Below are positions 18,260 to 28,450 of a stretch of 64,000 nt of DNA, one piece after another; position 1 is the stretch's first letter, and every line of letters starts with the position of its first letter. The stretch is from Chromobacterium haemolyticum. GTDB taxonomy: Bacteria; Pseudomonadota; Gammaproteobacteria; Burkholderiales; Chromobacteriaceae. The stretch covers positions 1 through 64,000 of the forward strand of contig NZ_MUKU01000020.1 of the NCBI RefSeq assembly GCF_002081825.1, given 5' to 3'. A program made the translations under genes and the position numbers. The notes beneath the pieces are model-generated. The model had not been told where the DNA came from. It did no database searches and was given only the letters and a program-made list of their open reading frames with translations.

Positions 18260-19890
18260 GTGATCTGTACAAGGGCAAGGGGCAATCCGCGCCACCAGAC
18301 ATCAAGCTACTGTTTGGCACGGCCAAGCAGCCGCTGAAGACGTTGGCGCTGCTGAGCCTGAAAACTCGGCTGGCGGCTAATCAGATTCCCAATGCCAAGC
18401 TGGTGCTTAAACAACCAGGCGCTGCGATGGGCAATATTGATCAATTTACGGCGGATGCCAAACTCAGCCAGCCTGGTACGCCGGTGGTGATTCAATTTGC
18501 GGATGGCCGTGTACTGTTTTCCGGCGTTGTGGCAGAGCAGCACTGCCGTCAAACCCAGGCTGGTAGCGAAATGACTTTGCGCCTGTGCCACCCCTTGCAA
18601 GGGGCGCAGTCCAGCCATGCTAGCCAAGTTTTTGTCCAGCAAACTGACAAGATGGTGCTCAAGCAGTTGCTTCAGCGCTACCTGGAGAGTCAGAGCAAGA
18701 TCAGTGGTCTGCCAGAGTTCACGCACCCGCAACTGGTGCAATATGAATGTTCGGATTGGCAATTCATCAAGGCGCGCCTGTTTGCCAATGGCGTTTGGTT
18801 ATGGCCGGACGCGGAAGGCGGTGTCGCTATCATGCCGCCACAGTTGTCCGCTGCCAAACATACCTTGGTTCGTGATGTCTCCGCGCAGGCAGGGGTGTCT
18901 GGTCATACGCCTTTAGTGGAAGCGGCGGACTGGACATTTAATAGCCGGGAACTGATTAAGAAAATCGACTTCACCACCTGGAATGCGGGCAGGCAGCAAG
19001 CGCAAACCCGTCAATCCAGCTCCACACTATTGGGCAGTGGCGCGTGGGATGCCAAAGCCTTGGCCAATTTGGGGCCTCAGGCTCAATCATTTCACACTTC
19101 ATGCAATCTGCAGGACGGCGAACAGTGCGCTTGGGCGACTGGTCGCCTGTTGGCGCTACAGGCTGCCAGCGTGCGCGGTCGCTTTACCGTCGCTGGCGGC
19201 ATCGCTTACCAATTAGGCGACACTCTGGAAGTTAAGGGTTTTGGTGGGGCCTTTGATGGTAAGGGCGTGATCAGCGGTATTGAGCACCAACTGACGCCAG
19301 GCCGTTGGCGCACCACTCTTGCCGTAGGTTTGGATTTGCCAGCAGAAGCGGACCTGCAACTGCTGCCGGAGGCCCCTGGTTTGCAAATCGGCGTAGTGGC
19401 TGACTATCAGTCCGACCCGGACCGGTTGGACCAGCTGCGGATCAAGGTGCCAGCGCTGGGCGAGGAGCTATGGGCCCGCTTTGCCTCCCCTTACGCCAGC
19501 AAGGACAGCGGCGTGTGCTTCTACCCGGAACCGGGCGACGAAGTGGTGCTGGGCTTTTTTGGCGCCGACCCGCGCTTTCCGGTGGTGCTGGGCTCCATGC
19601 ACAACCCTAGACAACCGTCTCCGATCGACCCGTTGAAACACCGCCAGCAGCGCGGATTGATTCTGCAAGCCAACGGCACCGTGCAACAGCTGCTGTTCGA
19701 CGGCCAGGCCAAAAGCGCTGTGCTGCAGTCTGATCAGGACAGGCTGACGCTGAAAACGGGCATTACCGCGGACAGCCCGCAAGACATACGGGCCAAGGGT
19801 AAGAATATGGTCTTACAGGCCGAGGCCAAGCAGGAGTTGAGCGGGCAGCAGGTCAAGGTGAAGGGCAGCAAGGTGGATGTGGGGATGTAG
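18256..19890 (+). CDS. eCIS spike protein, Pvc8/Afp8-like (VgrG/gp27-gp5 type)
   Basis: 544 aa. The N-terminal two-thirds resemble the gpD/gp27 hub barrels (VQYECSDWQFIKARLFANGVW is the typical VgrG segment). An OB-fold with VPALGEELWARFASPYA and PEPGDEVVLGFFGADPRFPV follows at about residues 375-460. The C-terminus has short beta repeats (QANGTVQQLLFDGQ ... KAKQELSGQQVKVKGSK pattern) of the needle. The trimer forms the puncturing spike, tipped by the PAAR-like protein encoded downstream. It starts in an ATGA overlap. Confidence 0.93.
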   Translation: MSDLYKGKGQSAPPDIKLLFGTAKQPLKTLALLSLKTRLAANQIPNAKLVLKQPGAAMGNIDQFTADAKLSQPGTPVVIQFADGRVLFSGVVAEQHCRQTQAGSEMTLRLCHPLQGAQSSHASQVFVQQTDKMVLKQLLQRYLESQSKISGLPEFTHPQLVQYECSDWQFIKARLFANGVWLWPDAEGGVAIMPPQLSAAKHTLVRDVSAQAGVSGHTPLVEAADWTFNSRELIKKIDFTTWNAGRQQAQTRQSSSTLLGSGAWDAKALANLGPQAQSFHTSCNLQDGEQCAWATGRLLALQAASVRGRFTVAGGIAYQLGDTLEVKGFGGAFDGKGVISGIEHQLTPGRWRTTLAVGLDLPAEADLQLLPEAPGLQIGVVADYQSDPDRLDQLRIKVPALGEELWARFASPYASKDSGVCFYPEPGDEVVLGFFGADPRFPVVLGSMHNPRQPSPIDPLKHRQQRGLILQANGTVQQLLFDGQAKSAVLQSDQDRLTLKTGITADSPQDIRAKGKNMVLQAEAKQELSGQQVKVKGSKVDVGM

Positions 19891-20010
19891 TGTTGGTATA
19901 GGGAAATAAGCTGTTTAGAGGATGGGCGTTCGAAATGGATTGGACGATATTTTATAGGCCAAAAATAAAAGTGCTGCTGGGCCGAGCTTGGCTTTGATGG
20001 GAGGTGAAGT

Positions 20011-20526
20011 ATGTATGATTTTGATATAAAAAAAGAAGTTTTCTTTACCGCGGAAGAGAGTGATTATGTTACGGCCGATGAGTTGCGTGATCAACCAATT
20101 GCCAGTCGGAGTGTGCTAAGTAATTTTCCTACTGTTGATAAAGCGTTGCAGAAAAGAAATAGAAAAAAACGATTTTACAAGGAAAAGGAGGTGAGGCTGC
20201 GGGAGGATCAGCCGCCTCAGTCGGATAGTGCCGCATCATGGAGATTTGATGACGACATTCCCCGTAAGGCATTTGATTGTTCCAAAATTAAATCGGTTCC
20301 TTCGAGTGCGATGAGAGAATATCACCGTTGGAGGCAGCTGATTCAGCAAGGCAAGCATCCAAAAGAAGCTGCGAATGAGGTGGGTGATACTCATTATGAG
20401 ATGATAAAGCAAAGAGCGGGTGTTGATATTTTTTCAATTAGATTGTCGCAGCAGCACAGAGTTTATTTCCAAATAAACGATCGTGTTGTTAAGGTGCTAA
20501 AAATAGGTGGACATGGCTTTCCTTGA
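20011..20526 (+). CDS. Putative eCIS cargo with C-terminal RelE/ParE-fold toxin-like domain
   Basis: 171 aa, ribosome site GGGAGG 7 nt before ATG. Residues 1-100 are polar, with a basic patch (KRNRKKRFYKEKEVR) and little predicted order. Residues about 105-171 (EYHRWRQLIQQGKHP, then FSIRLSQQHRVYFQINDRV and VKVLKIGGHGFP) match the pattern of RelE-superfamily mRNA interferases and HigB/YoeB-like toxins. No antitoxin gene adjoins it. The gene is AT-richer than the flanking structural genes, is spaced from them by 120 and 158 bp, and is not part of the conserved Afp/PVC gene set, so an inserted payload gene is the best explanation. Catalytic activity is not shown. Confidence 0.6.
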   Translation: MYDFDIKKEVFFTAEESDYVTADELRDQPIASRSVLSNFPTVDKALQKRNRKKRFYKEKEVRLREDQPPQSDSAASWRFDDDIPRKAFDCSKIKSVPSSAMREYHRWRQLIQQGKHPKEAANEVGDTHYEMIKQRAGVDIFSIRLSQQHRVYFQINDRVVKVLKIGGHGFP

Positions 20527-20684
20527 TTGGGCTTTTTGATGGCCACATGTAAGAGTATTTCGGAAATAGTTCATTGTTTTGCCGTTTGATTTTACATGGC
20601 GTCATGGCTAAATGCTATTTGGTTTTTGTCATGCTGTCACGGTTATATTTTCTCAATTTTTTAGCCTCAATTAGGAATGCTATC

Positions 20685-21113
20685 ATGACTAATGCCACCA
20701 CCGGCCGTCTTGGCCGCGGTTGGGCGTTTCCGCCTGCCTTTTCCATTTCTGAAACCTATTGCGGTCCCGATATGGCCGTTGACCTGGACGACATTTGCCA
20801 GAGCTTGGAGATTCTGTTCAATACCCTGCCAGGTGAACGCATCATGCGTGCAGACTATGGCTGTGACTTGAATGCCTATCTGTTTGAAAACATCAGCGAA
20901 GACCTGTTGGCGGATATACGTCGCGCCATCAGTGACAGCGTATTGCGCTACGAGCCACGGGTGGAAGTGCTCAGCGTGGTGGCGGAACAAAGTGAACAAG
21001 AACCCACCCGGTTGAGGGTCTCACTCAACTATCGCGTACGTGGCTCGGAGGATGTCAGTCAGTTTACCGGCATGCTGGACATGCTCAATGCCGAGGGAGG
21101 GCGCCTCCGGTAA
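20685..21113 (+). CDS. eCIS baseplate wedge protein, Pvc9/Afp9-like (gp25/lysozyme-like)
   Basis: 142 aa from ATG 20685 with AGGA 8 nt upstream; a longer frame from 20574 lacks support. The sequence GRGWAFPPAFSISE, then DICQSLEILFNTLPGERIMRADYGCDL and DIRRAISDSVLRYEPRV, is the classic gp25-like pattern with an EPR motif. It forms part of the baseplate and starts sheath assembly. It overlaps the next gene by 3 nt (TAATG). Confidence 0.93.
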   Translation: MTNATTGRLGRGWAFPPAFSISETYCGPDMAVDLDDICQSLEILFNTLPGERIMRADYGCDLNAYLFENISEDLLADIRRAISDSVLRYEPRVEVLSVVAEQSEQEPTRLRVSLNYRVRGSEDVSQFTGMLDMLNAEGGRLR

Positions 21114-21532
21114 TGGATATCGTCATTGTTGATAAGGACCTGCTGCAATTCAAGCCGATGTTCGGCAACCGCAAGGTCATTCCCACTGGAGCAGCGCTGA
21201 TTCGCGGCAGCGCCCTCCCCACAGTGCAGGGACGCAAGGTGTGCTTGGCGGGCGATGAGAAAAAAGTACAGATCAATGCCATCTACACCACGCCCACCCA
21301 CACCATCCCCGGTGCCGGCGTGATCACTATTAGCAGCTTGATGCCCAATCAGCAAGCATTGCACGTCAACAGCGGCGCGGCGTGGCTGTTGAAGGGCCAG
21401 CAGTTCATCGCCCAGTTCCGCCCCACCAAGCCCGCCCAGATGCCTCCGCCGGCCAACACGCCTGATGTGCTTGATCCCAGTATTTGTCTGGGACAGTTCA
21501 TCCCCAGCCAATTCGTCGTGCGCGCAGGCTGA
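21113..21532 (+). CDS. eCIS spike-tip protein, Pvc10/Afp10-like (PAAR-like)
   Basis: 139 aa, start overlapping the gp25-like stop. It contains the PAAR-type beta pattern with INAIYTTPTHTIPGAGVITI and a Pro-rich tail (PTKPAQMPPPANTPDV). In Afp/PVC particles this protein sharpens the spike. The next gene starts 23 nt downstream. Confidence 0.8.
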   Translation: MDIVIVDKDLLQFKPMFGNRKVIPTGAALIRGSALPTVQGRKVCLAGDEKKVQINAIYTTPTHTIPGAGVITISSLMPNQQALHVNSGAAWLLKGQQFIAQFRPTKPAQMPPPANTPDVLDPSICLGQFIPSQFVVRAG

Positions 21533-21555
21533 AAGCAATAGAAAGCTCACTCATT

Positions 21556-24500
21556 ATGTTGAACCTGAACCAGATATTCGATGGTGCGGCCTTTGCGCTG
21601 GACCCGCGCAGCATTGAAGAAACGCTGCGCAATTTCAAAGCCTATGTCGCGTTGATCCCGTTTGACGCTGACAACTATTGGGACAAGGTCTTCTTCCCCC
21701 ATGGCGACGACGATATTGCCATTCTTGCGGCGCGCTATCGCTCACCCGAACTGGCCGATGGCGAGCTGCCTCCGCAGCAAGGTTTTTTGTTGGCCTTTCT
21801 ACGGCAATTGGAAACCCCTAAGGCATTGCTCAATGACTTGCCTGACCGACACCGCCAGCTCTACTACCGCGAGCTACTGGGCCTCACTCCGCACACGGCA
21901 CAGCCCGACCAAGTTGCGGTCTCCTTCGAACTCTCGTCCGGTGTGGTGGAAACCCTGCTGCCCGCCGGCACCGCGCTGGACGGCGGTCAAGATAGCCAGG
22001 GCCAGGCATTGCGTTACCTACTGGACGCACCATTACAGGCCAATGCCGGCCGGCTGAGCGGACTGCATTGGGCGCGCCCCGCGAAAGAAGGCGTGCTGCG
22101 CCATACCATCCAAAGTGATGCCTTGCCATTTCCTGAGGGCGGTGTGCGCCTGTTTGCCGCTCAAGACCAGGAACAGGTCGCGGCCACCGGCCGGGTCGTC
22201 GCGGCGGAGATTCTGGCGCTATCCAGCGGCCAGCGTACCTTCAGCGTCACCTTCGCTGAGAAGGTTGGCGCGGGCGAGTTGCGGGCGGCGGTCAGCACGG
22301 ATAAGGGCTGGCTGAACCTGCCCACCGTGACGCTGGTCGCGGATGACAACAGCGCTGTCTTTACCCTGGCTGCCGACCAGGCCGCCATCGTTCCGCCACA
22401 AGGGCTGGACGGTTTTAACGACCCGGTGCCGCTGCTCAAACTCAGCCGCGCGGATGGCAAGGAGGTGCCGGCGGTCACCAAAATCGAGGCCAGCACCACC
22501 CAGCCTAGTGACATCGTCTTTAGCACTCAGGACGGCGTCGCCCAGCCAGACCAACCCTGCCTGCCATTTGGCGCCGAGCCGCTGCAGGGTGCCTGCGTGC
22601 GGCTGATGGCGCCGGATTGGTGTCGCAAGTCGCAAGCCATCACCGTGACGCTGACGCCGGAGTGGCAACAGCTGCCCGAGAAGGATTTCAAAGGCTGGTA
22701 TCAAGGCTACACCGGGCAGCCAGCGAACAATGAGGCTTTCACGGTCACACCGCAGCAACTTACCGCCAATGGGTGGGAGACACTAAAGGGGAGTGAGAGC
22801 CTTGCGTTGTTCGAGGCCGGTAACGGCGCACCTAAGGGCATGCCTCTGAGCTTCTGCTTCCCCCCGCTGACGGGCGCCATCGTTGACAGCGCCGACCCCA
22901 CCCGTTGGAACAGCCAGTTGCGCCTGGTTCTGGAGCCGCAAACCTTTCTGCACCAGGAGTATTGGCAACAAGTCAGCGCGGGCGAAACCAAGTTGAACCC
23001 GCCCTACACCCCGCAGTGGGCTGGCTTGGCGATTGCTTATGCCAGCGCTCAAGACATTGCAAGCAGCGCGCAATACCGGCTCACCCCCTTCGGCCACCAG
23101 GCCGCGGGCGACACCGTGGGCGCGCCGGCACAGCCACAACTGTATCTGGGCCTGGAGGCGATGCAAGCCGGCCAGCAACTATCGCTGTACTGGAAGTTGC
23201 AAAGCCCGCAGCCGCTCAGCATGGACTGGCAATACCTGAACATCGACAACCGCTGGGCCCCGCTCAATGCCAGCGTATTGGACAAGACCGGCGGCCTGTT
23301 CGAATCCGGCCTGTGGTCGGCCACGCTGCCGGCCGATGCCAGCGATCAGGCGGCACAGATGCCGGCCGGTAGCCACTGGCTGCGTGCGGTGATGACGCCC
23401 TGCGCTCCTTCCGGTGGCGCCGAGTCGGATTATCCACAACTGCAAGGCTTGCTGGCGAATGCCATGACCGCCACGCTGGCCGAGGTGGATACCGTGGCGG
23501 TGGACCACTTTGCCCAAGCCCTGCCCGCCGGCAGCGTGACGCAAACCGTCGAGTCCCTTGCCGGCCTGGCTGGCATGACGCAGGCTTGGCCATCGCAGGG
23601 GGGGCTGCCGCCGGAAACGCCGGATGATTTCAACCGCCGCGTGGCGAGCCAACTGCAACACCGCGGCCGCGCGCTGCGCCGGAACGACTTGCACGCGCTG
23701 TTGAGGGAACAGTTTCCGGAAGTGGGCGCTGTCATTCTTCCCGAAGACGCCGGCACGCCCGGCGAGCAAGCGCTGATTGCGATCCCGGCGGCCGGCCTGC
23801 GTGATAACGACGATGCGAGACGGCCGGCTTTCAACCCGGCCCGCCTGGCGCGGATGAGCGCCGCGATGCGGCAGCGCACTTCGCCGTGGGCGGAGATCTC
23901 CGTGAAAAACCCGCAATATCGCATCGTGGATGTCTCCTATCAGGTGGAGTTTGTCGCGGCGGTCAGCGACGACTATGGCTATCGCCAACTGAGCGAGGCC
24001 TTGTCGCGGCAATACATCCCATGGGCTTGGCAGCAGGGGGAGTCCATCCAGGTAGGCAATCAGCTGGATTACTACCAACTGCTGCACACCATACAGGCAC
24101 AGCCTTACGTCAAGACCGTCACCGCGTTGACCTTGGATGGCGGGCAGCAAAGCGTGCAAGCCCTGCCGGGCGAGGTATTGCTGCCGGGCATGCCCGAGAC
24201 GGGCGGGATCTCCGGCTTCAGCCTGACACCGGTGGGCGAAAAGCGGCTGCGGTTTAGCTGGAATAAAAACATGGATGCCGAGCGTTATGCGCTGTATGCC
24301 GGGGACAGCTGTTTGGCATCGGACCTGACCGGTCATGAGTATACGCTGCCCTTGGATACTGCCTGGCAATACCCGGAGGGAACCGTTTTTAAACTGGGTG
24401 TGGAGAACAACAATATTGAGGCCCCCATACCACTATCTCAACGCCATCTTCGTGGTATGCGCGCTATTTTAACGCCAAGCGATATGGCAATAGATGCAAG

Positions 24501-25482
24501 TTATGGACAGGCCCTTGCTCTTAGTTCGGATGGATGTGTGGCTGCTGTATCTGCGCCAGCCCTGAAAAATAATTTAGGCGCGGTGTATCTATTTAAACGT
24601 GAAAACGATGGCTGGAAGCAAGGGCAGAAATTGGTTGGTATGGAGCCTCAAGGTCGTTTTGGCGAGAGTGTCTGCTTGAGTGGGGATGGTCGACGGCTGG
24701 CTGTTTCGGCTGCTGGTGCGTCACAAGGTGGAAGAGTATATATTTTTGATGTGGGTGATGGAGAGGTCTATGTAAAAACTCATGAATGGGACGGCGTGGG
24801 AAGTACGCAGGGAAGCTCTCTTTCCATGAGCCGGGATGGCAAAAGAGTGGCCGCTTCCGCTCAAGGTGCGGATGAAAAGTGGGGGGTGTATTTTAGCGAT
24901 TTTAATGGCGGCGGGTGGAGTGATTTTCAAGGTGTTGATTTAGAAAGTAATGATGCCAGTAATCCAATGGTTCGTATCAGTGGGGATGGCTCTGTTTTGG
25001 CGGTAGTGGCCAAAATGGATCAACCATGTACTGTGTATAGAATGTCAGGTAATGACTGGGAAAAAGACAACGAAGAGGATTGGTTTGCAATGAATCATGG
25101 CTATTATCCTGGTTCCATTCCAATGGATTTTAGTGGGAAGGGTGTCGTGATTCGTGGCCATGAAGGTACATCGAAAGGGGTAGTTTATATTTATAACAAA
25201 AAATCAGATTGGACAGAAGTGAAGTGTAAAAGCCATGAGTGTGACAAGGATTATAATCGCTTTGGTAGCGGTATGAGTGCTATCGCGGATAATGGTTATT
25301 TTGCCGTGACATACGATAATGATAACTCCTGGAATGGTTTCGAGATTTGGCATGTGGATGATGCAAAGTTTGTGGCTGCTATTGAAATGGCTGCAGAAAG
25401 AAGCCAAGCAGGCGCAGCGGCTCTGGATGGCGCAGGGAAGGTCGTGCTGATTAATACGGGAAAAGAGATTGCCGTTTATTAA
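21556..25482 (+). CDS. Baseplate protein Pvc11/Afp11-like (gp6/gpJ) fused to FG-GAP-like beta-propeller
   Basis: 1308 aa from ATG 21556 (upstream start at 21484 rejected, since it lies in the PAAR gene). Residues 1 to about 890 are the large eCIS baseplate protein (ALDPRSIEETLRNFKAYV; QLYYRELLGLTP-like opening; ETPDDFNRRVASQLQHRGRA near 690), related to phage gpJ. A fibronectin-like segment (LTPVGEKRLRFSWNKNMDAE) leads to about 340 residues with repeating blades such as GQALALSSDGCVAAVSAPAL, FGESVCLSGDGRRLAVSAAG and SSLSMSRDGKRVAASAQGAD, the integrin/FG-GAP-like propeller pattern. DNA from about 24430 onward is clearly AT-richer, suggesting the propeller was acquired separately. Confidence 0.85.
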   Translation: MLNLNQIFDGAAFALDPRSIEETLRNFKAYVALIPFDADNYWDKVFFPHGDDDIAILAARYRSPELADGELPPQQGFLLAFLRQLETPKALLNDLPDRHRQLYYRELLGLTPHTAQPDQVAVSFELSSGVVETLLPAGTALDGGQDSQGQALRYLLDAPLQANAGRLSGLHWARPAKEGVLRHTIQSDALPFPEGGVRLFAAQDQEQVAATGRVVAAEILALSSGQRTFSVTFAEKVGAGELRAAVSTDKGWLNLPTVTLVADDNSAVFTLAADQAAIVPPQGLDGFNDPVPLLKLSRADGKEVPAVTKIEASTTQPSDIVFSTQDGVAQPDQPCLPFGAEPLQGACVRLMAPDWCRKSQAITVTLTPEWQQLPEKDFKGWYQGYTGQPANNEAFTVTPQQLTANGWETLKGSESLALFEAGNGAPKGMPLSFCFPPLTGAIVDSADPTRWNSQLRLVLEPQTFLHQEYWQQVSAGETKLNPPYTPQWAGLAIAYASAQDIASSAQYRLTPFGHQAAGDTVGAPAQPQLYLGLEAMQAGQQLSLYWKLQSPQPLSMDWQYLNIDNRWAPLNASVLDKTGGLFESGLWSATLPADASDQAAQMPAGSHWLRAVMTPCAPSGGAESDYPQLQGLLANAMTATLAEVDTVAVDHFAQALPAGSVTQTVESLAGLAGMTQAWPSQGGLPPETPDDFNRRVASQLQHRGRALRRNDLHALLREQFPEVGAVILPEDAGTPGEQALIAIPAAGLRDNDDARRPAFNPARLARMSAAMRQRTSPWAEISVKNPQYRIVDVSYQVEFVAAVSDDYGYRQLSEALSRQYIPWAWQQGESIQVGNQLDYYQLLHTIQAQPYVKTVTALTLDGGQQSVQALPGEVLLPGMPETGGISGFSLTPVGEKRLRFSWNKNMDAERYALYAGDSCLASDLTGHEYTLPLDTAWQYPEGTVFKLGVENNNIEAPIPLSQRHLRGMRAILTPSDMAIDASYGQALALSSDGCVAAVSAPALKNNLGAVYLFKRENDGWKQGQKLVGMEPQGRFGESVCLSGDGRRLAVSAAGASQGGRVYIFDVGDGEVYVKTHEWDGVGSTQGSSLSMSRDGKRVAASAQGADEKWGVYFSDFNGGGWSDFQGVDLESNDASNPMVRISGDGSVLAVVAKMDQPCTVYRMSGNDWEKDNEEDWFAMNHGYYPGSIPMDFSGKGVVIRGHEGTSKGVVYIYNKKSDWTEVKCKSHECDKDYNRFGSGMSAIADNGYFAVTYDNDNSWNGFEIWHVDDAKFVAAIEMAAERSQAGAAALDGAGKVVLINTGKEIAVY

Positions 25483-25624
25483 AATTGTAATGATTGCTCC
25501 TATTGAGTCTCGGCTCGGTAGGGGCTGTCATACAGCATGGCTCATGATTAACTGCACGGCCTCATTATATATATTGTGGCAAATGATTTTTTTGTGTATC
25601 ACGGACTAACAAATTGGTTCCCAC

Positions 25625-28450
25625 ATGACAACGACCAAAACACAAGCTACCGCTACCGACTTTCAATCAATCCACTTCGATGCCCTGTGGTCTCAGGCGC
25701 AGGAGACCTTGGCCACGCAGTCCGGCAAAATCTGGACCGACACCGCCGAGCACGACCCCGGCGTCACCCTGCTGCAAGCGCTGACTTATAGCGTGTCCGA
25801 CCTGGGCTACCGCCACACGCTGCCGCTGGTGGACTTGCTGACCCCCGAGCTGGAGCAGCGGAGCCAGGATGGCCTATTCCCTGCAAGCTTTGGCCCACAC
25901 CAGGCGCTGACCGTATCACCCATCACCGAGGACGACTACCGCCGCGCGCTGCTGGATTTGAGCGCTGGCGATGCCGAGAGCCCCCAGCTGCTGTTCCGCA
26001 ATGCGCGCCTGCTGCGCGAAGCCCCGGCTGAGCAATACCGCTACTACTTCGACGCCAAGCAGCGCGAATACCATTTCACCGCCGTGGATGGGCAAGCGCA
26101 AGAGCTGGCGGTGCAAGGCGCTTACCGGCTGCAAGTAGAGCTGAACCGCGATATCACCCAAGCCATGGCGGAGCCCGTCTTGCTGACGTTTTTGCACAAT
26201 CACCGCAACCTTTGCGAAAGCGTGCGGGCGATAGACTGGTTGACCGCGCAAGATGTGGACGTCGACATCACGCTGGAGCTGGAGGACGATTTTCAGGACT
26301 ACGCCGCCTTGCTGGCTCAGCTGTACCTGGCCGTGGAACACCATATCAGCCCGCAAAGCGAGCGGGCCTCGGCCGCGCAGCTGCGGGCGCGGGGCCTGGA
26401 CAACCAGGCCATCTATCAGGGCCCTGAACTGCGGCATGGCTGGATCAGCGTTTTGCCACCGCTGGCGGCCTATGATGAGGGGCTTGAGATTCGCTTGAAT
26501 CCGCTGGTGACAACACTGCAGACCATGACCGGAGTCAAAAGCCTGCAAACGCTGGGGTTCAACAAGGCTGGATGGGGGCTGGCGCTTAAGCCCAAACAAT
26601 ACGCACTGCTGTGGGGCAAGGACCCGCTGCAAAGCCTGGCGGATGGCCAGCGGGTCAAGCTGATGAAGCGCGGCCAGCAGATCAAGGTGACGAAAGCAGC
26701 GATTCAGGCGGCATTGCCCGTCTCCGCCGTGCAGTTGGAGGCGCCAGTTACCCTGCCTTATGGCCGCCACCGCCACCCGGCGCGCTACTATCCGGCCAGC
26801 GACAAGATCCCGCCATGCTACCAACTGCAAGCCGAGACGGATGATGGCAAGGTTAAACACTTGCACCAATACCTATTGCCTTTTGAACAAGGGCTGGCCA
26901 ATGCGTGCGAGCAACTGGCGCTGCTGCCCAGCCTGCTGTCGTTCCAACGCGAGGCGGATCAGAGTCCTTACCCCGTGTGGGGCGGCCAATGGCCTTTTGC
27001 CGCGGACAGCGTGGCCGATAGCGTGCATGACGAGTATCGAGACCGCTTGCAACAGGAAACCGCAAGCCAAAACGATAAGGAGGCGCAGGAACTGGCCTTG
27101 CTCAATCACCAGTTAAGTCTGTTTGGACAGCAACGCGCGGATCGCACGCTCTTGAACGCGCCAGATTACCTGGCCTCGCAGCGCGCCTATCTGAGCCAGA
27201 ACAGCCAACTGCACTATCAAGCCGGCCAATACCGTGCCGACGTCATCAGCGCCGCGCAACGCCGCATCGCCGCGCGCCTGGGCATGGATCAGGGCGTTTT
27301 CGACAACGATGGCGAGTTGAGCAAGCTGCCGTTCTACCTGATCGAACATCGCGCGCTCCTGCCCAAGCAACCGAACCCCGCTTACACCAGTTGGCAAGCT
27401 ATCAAACGGATAGAGTCGGCGGGGGAGGGGACACCAAAAAGCTTGCAGCTGACCGTTGACGTTAAGCTGAGCGATTTGCAGCCCGGCCAATTACTGGAAC
27501 TGCAATACACCGCCACGGCAGTGAAGCCGGTGCTGTTGTCCGCCTGCGTGGTGACGGCGGTGGACACCGCGGCCAAGCGCATCACCCTGGAGCTCAACGC
27601 GCAATTGCGCTCCTACCTGGACGAACTCATCGATTCAGATAATTGGGCCAAAGTGCAATGGCGCAATAGCTCGCTATGGCTGCAGGACATCAGTTTCCCC
27701 TTGCAATACCTGGCTGCGGACGATCCGAAACGCTCGCCCTTATTGGTGCCGGAGGAGGGCCAGCGCATCGTGACCGTGGACAATTTCCCAGCCCAGCTGG
27801 CCCCAGGCGACGAGATTATCCTCTATCGCCACAACGGCCCGGATAAGGCGAAGCCCGCCGCCAAGCAAGCGAATGAGGACGTGGCTGCCCGCGTGGTGGA
27901 AATCGACGCCTTGCGCCGCCAAGCGCTGATTGAGGTGCTTGACCAGGGGCCGGAGCTGCCGCAGGAAGCGCACCAGACTGCTTATCGCTGGTGTGTGTCG
28001 CGCACGGATCTGGCAGACCGTTTCTCCTTTACCGTCAGCGCGGTGTTCAATGAAGCCTTGCTCCTGGGGGAGCAGAGCCAGGTGGTGAACCCCTCCGTCA
28101 CCGAGGCCTGGGTGCGCCGCATTGTGCAGGATGAACTGCCCTGCCATGTGCGCGCCGAACTGCACTGGTTGGAAGCCGGCTACTTTGGCGGCCTTGGCTA
28201 CAGCTATGCGGCTTGGGCCGCCGGCGGTGCCAATATGGGCCGGCAAGCGTTTGATTTGCTGTGGCAACTGGCGTTGGGCATGCTGCCGTCCGGTCTGCAA
28301 GGCATTAACGCGATGCGCATCGCCACCGCCGCGCAACGCAGCGCCGTGGTGGGGGAAAATGAAACAGAATGGAATACTGGCCCCATCATGGAAAACAGCC
28401 TGCTCTATGTGCCTCCGGCGCAGCAGGCACTGCCACGCTCTGAATTCTGA
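25625..28450 (+). CDS. Baseplate protein, Pvc12/Afp12-like
   Basis: 941 aa. The N-terminus (DALWSQAQETLATQSGKIWTD ... HDPGVTLLQALTYSVSDLGYR) is the conserved start of Afp12/Pvc12 proteins, which with the Pvc11-like protein build the baseplate wedges around the hub. The C-terminus (EAWVRRIVQDELPCHVRAEL) is also typical. Unlike the tightly coupled genes upstream, it lies 142 bp after its neighbour, so it may have its own promoter. The start has no strong ribosome site. Confidence 0.88.
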   Translation: MTTTKTQATATDFQSIHFDALWSQAQETLATQSGKIWTDTAEHDPGVTLLQALTYSVSDLGYRHTLPLVDLLTPELEQRSQDGLFPASFGPHQALTVSPITEDDYRRALLDLSAGDAESPQLLFRNARLLREAPAEQYRYYFDAKQREYHFTAVDGQAQELAVQGAYRLQVELNRDITQAMAEPVLLTFLHNHRNLCESVRAIDWLTAQDVDVDITLELEDDFQDYAALLAQLYLAVEHHISPQSERASAAQLRARGLDNQAIYQGPELRHGWISVLPPLAAYDEGLEIRLNPLVTTLQTMTGVKSLQTLGFNKAGWGLALKPKQYALLWGKDPLQSLADGQRVKLMKRGQQIKVTKAAIQAALPVSAVQLEAPVTLPYGRHRHPARYYPASDKIPPCYQLQAETDDGKVKHLHQYLLPFEQGLANACEQLALLPSLLSFQREADQSPYPVWGGQWPFAADSVADSVHDEYRDRLQQETASQNDKEAQELALLNHQLSLFGQQRADRTLLNAPDYLASQRAYLSQNSQLHYQAGQYRADVISAAQRRIAARLGMDQGVFDNDGELSKLPFYLIEHRALLPKQPNPAYTSWQAIKRIESAGEGTPKSLQLTVDVKLSDLQPGQLLELQYTATAVKPVLLSACVVTAVDTAAKRITLELNAQLRSYLDELIDSDNWAKVQWRNSSLWLQDISFPLQYLAADDPKRSPLLVPEEGQRIVTVDNFPAQLAPGDEIILYRHNGPDKAKPAAKQANEDVAARVVEIDALRRQALIEVLDQGPELPQEAHQTAYRWCVSRTDLADRFSFTVSAVFNEALLLGEQSQVVNPSVTEAWVRRIVQDELPCHVRAELHWLEAGYFGGLGYSYAAWAAGGANMGRQAFDLLWQLALGMLPSGLQGINAMRIATAAQRSAVVGENETEWNTGPIMENSLLYVPPAQQALPRSEF

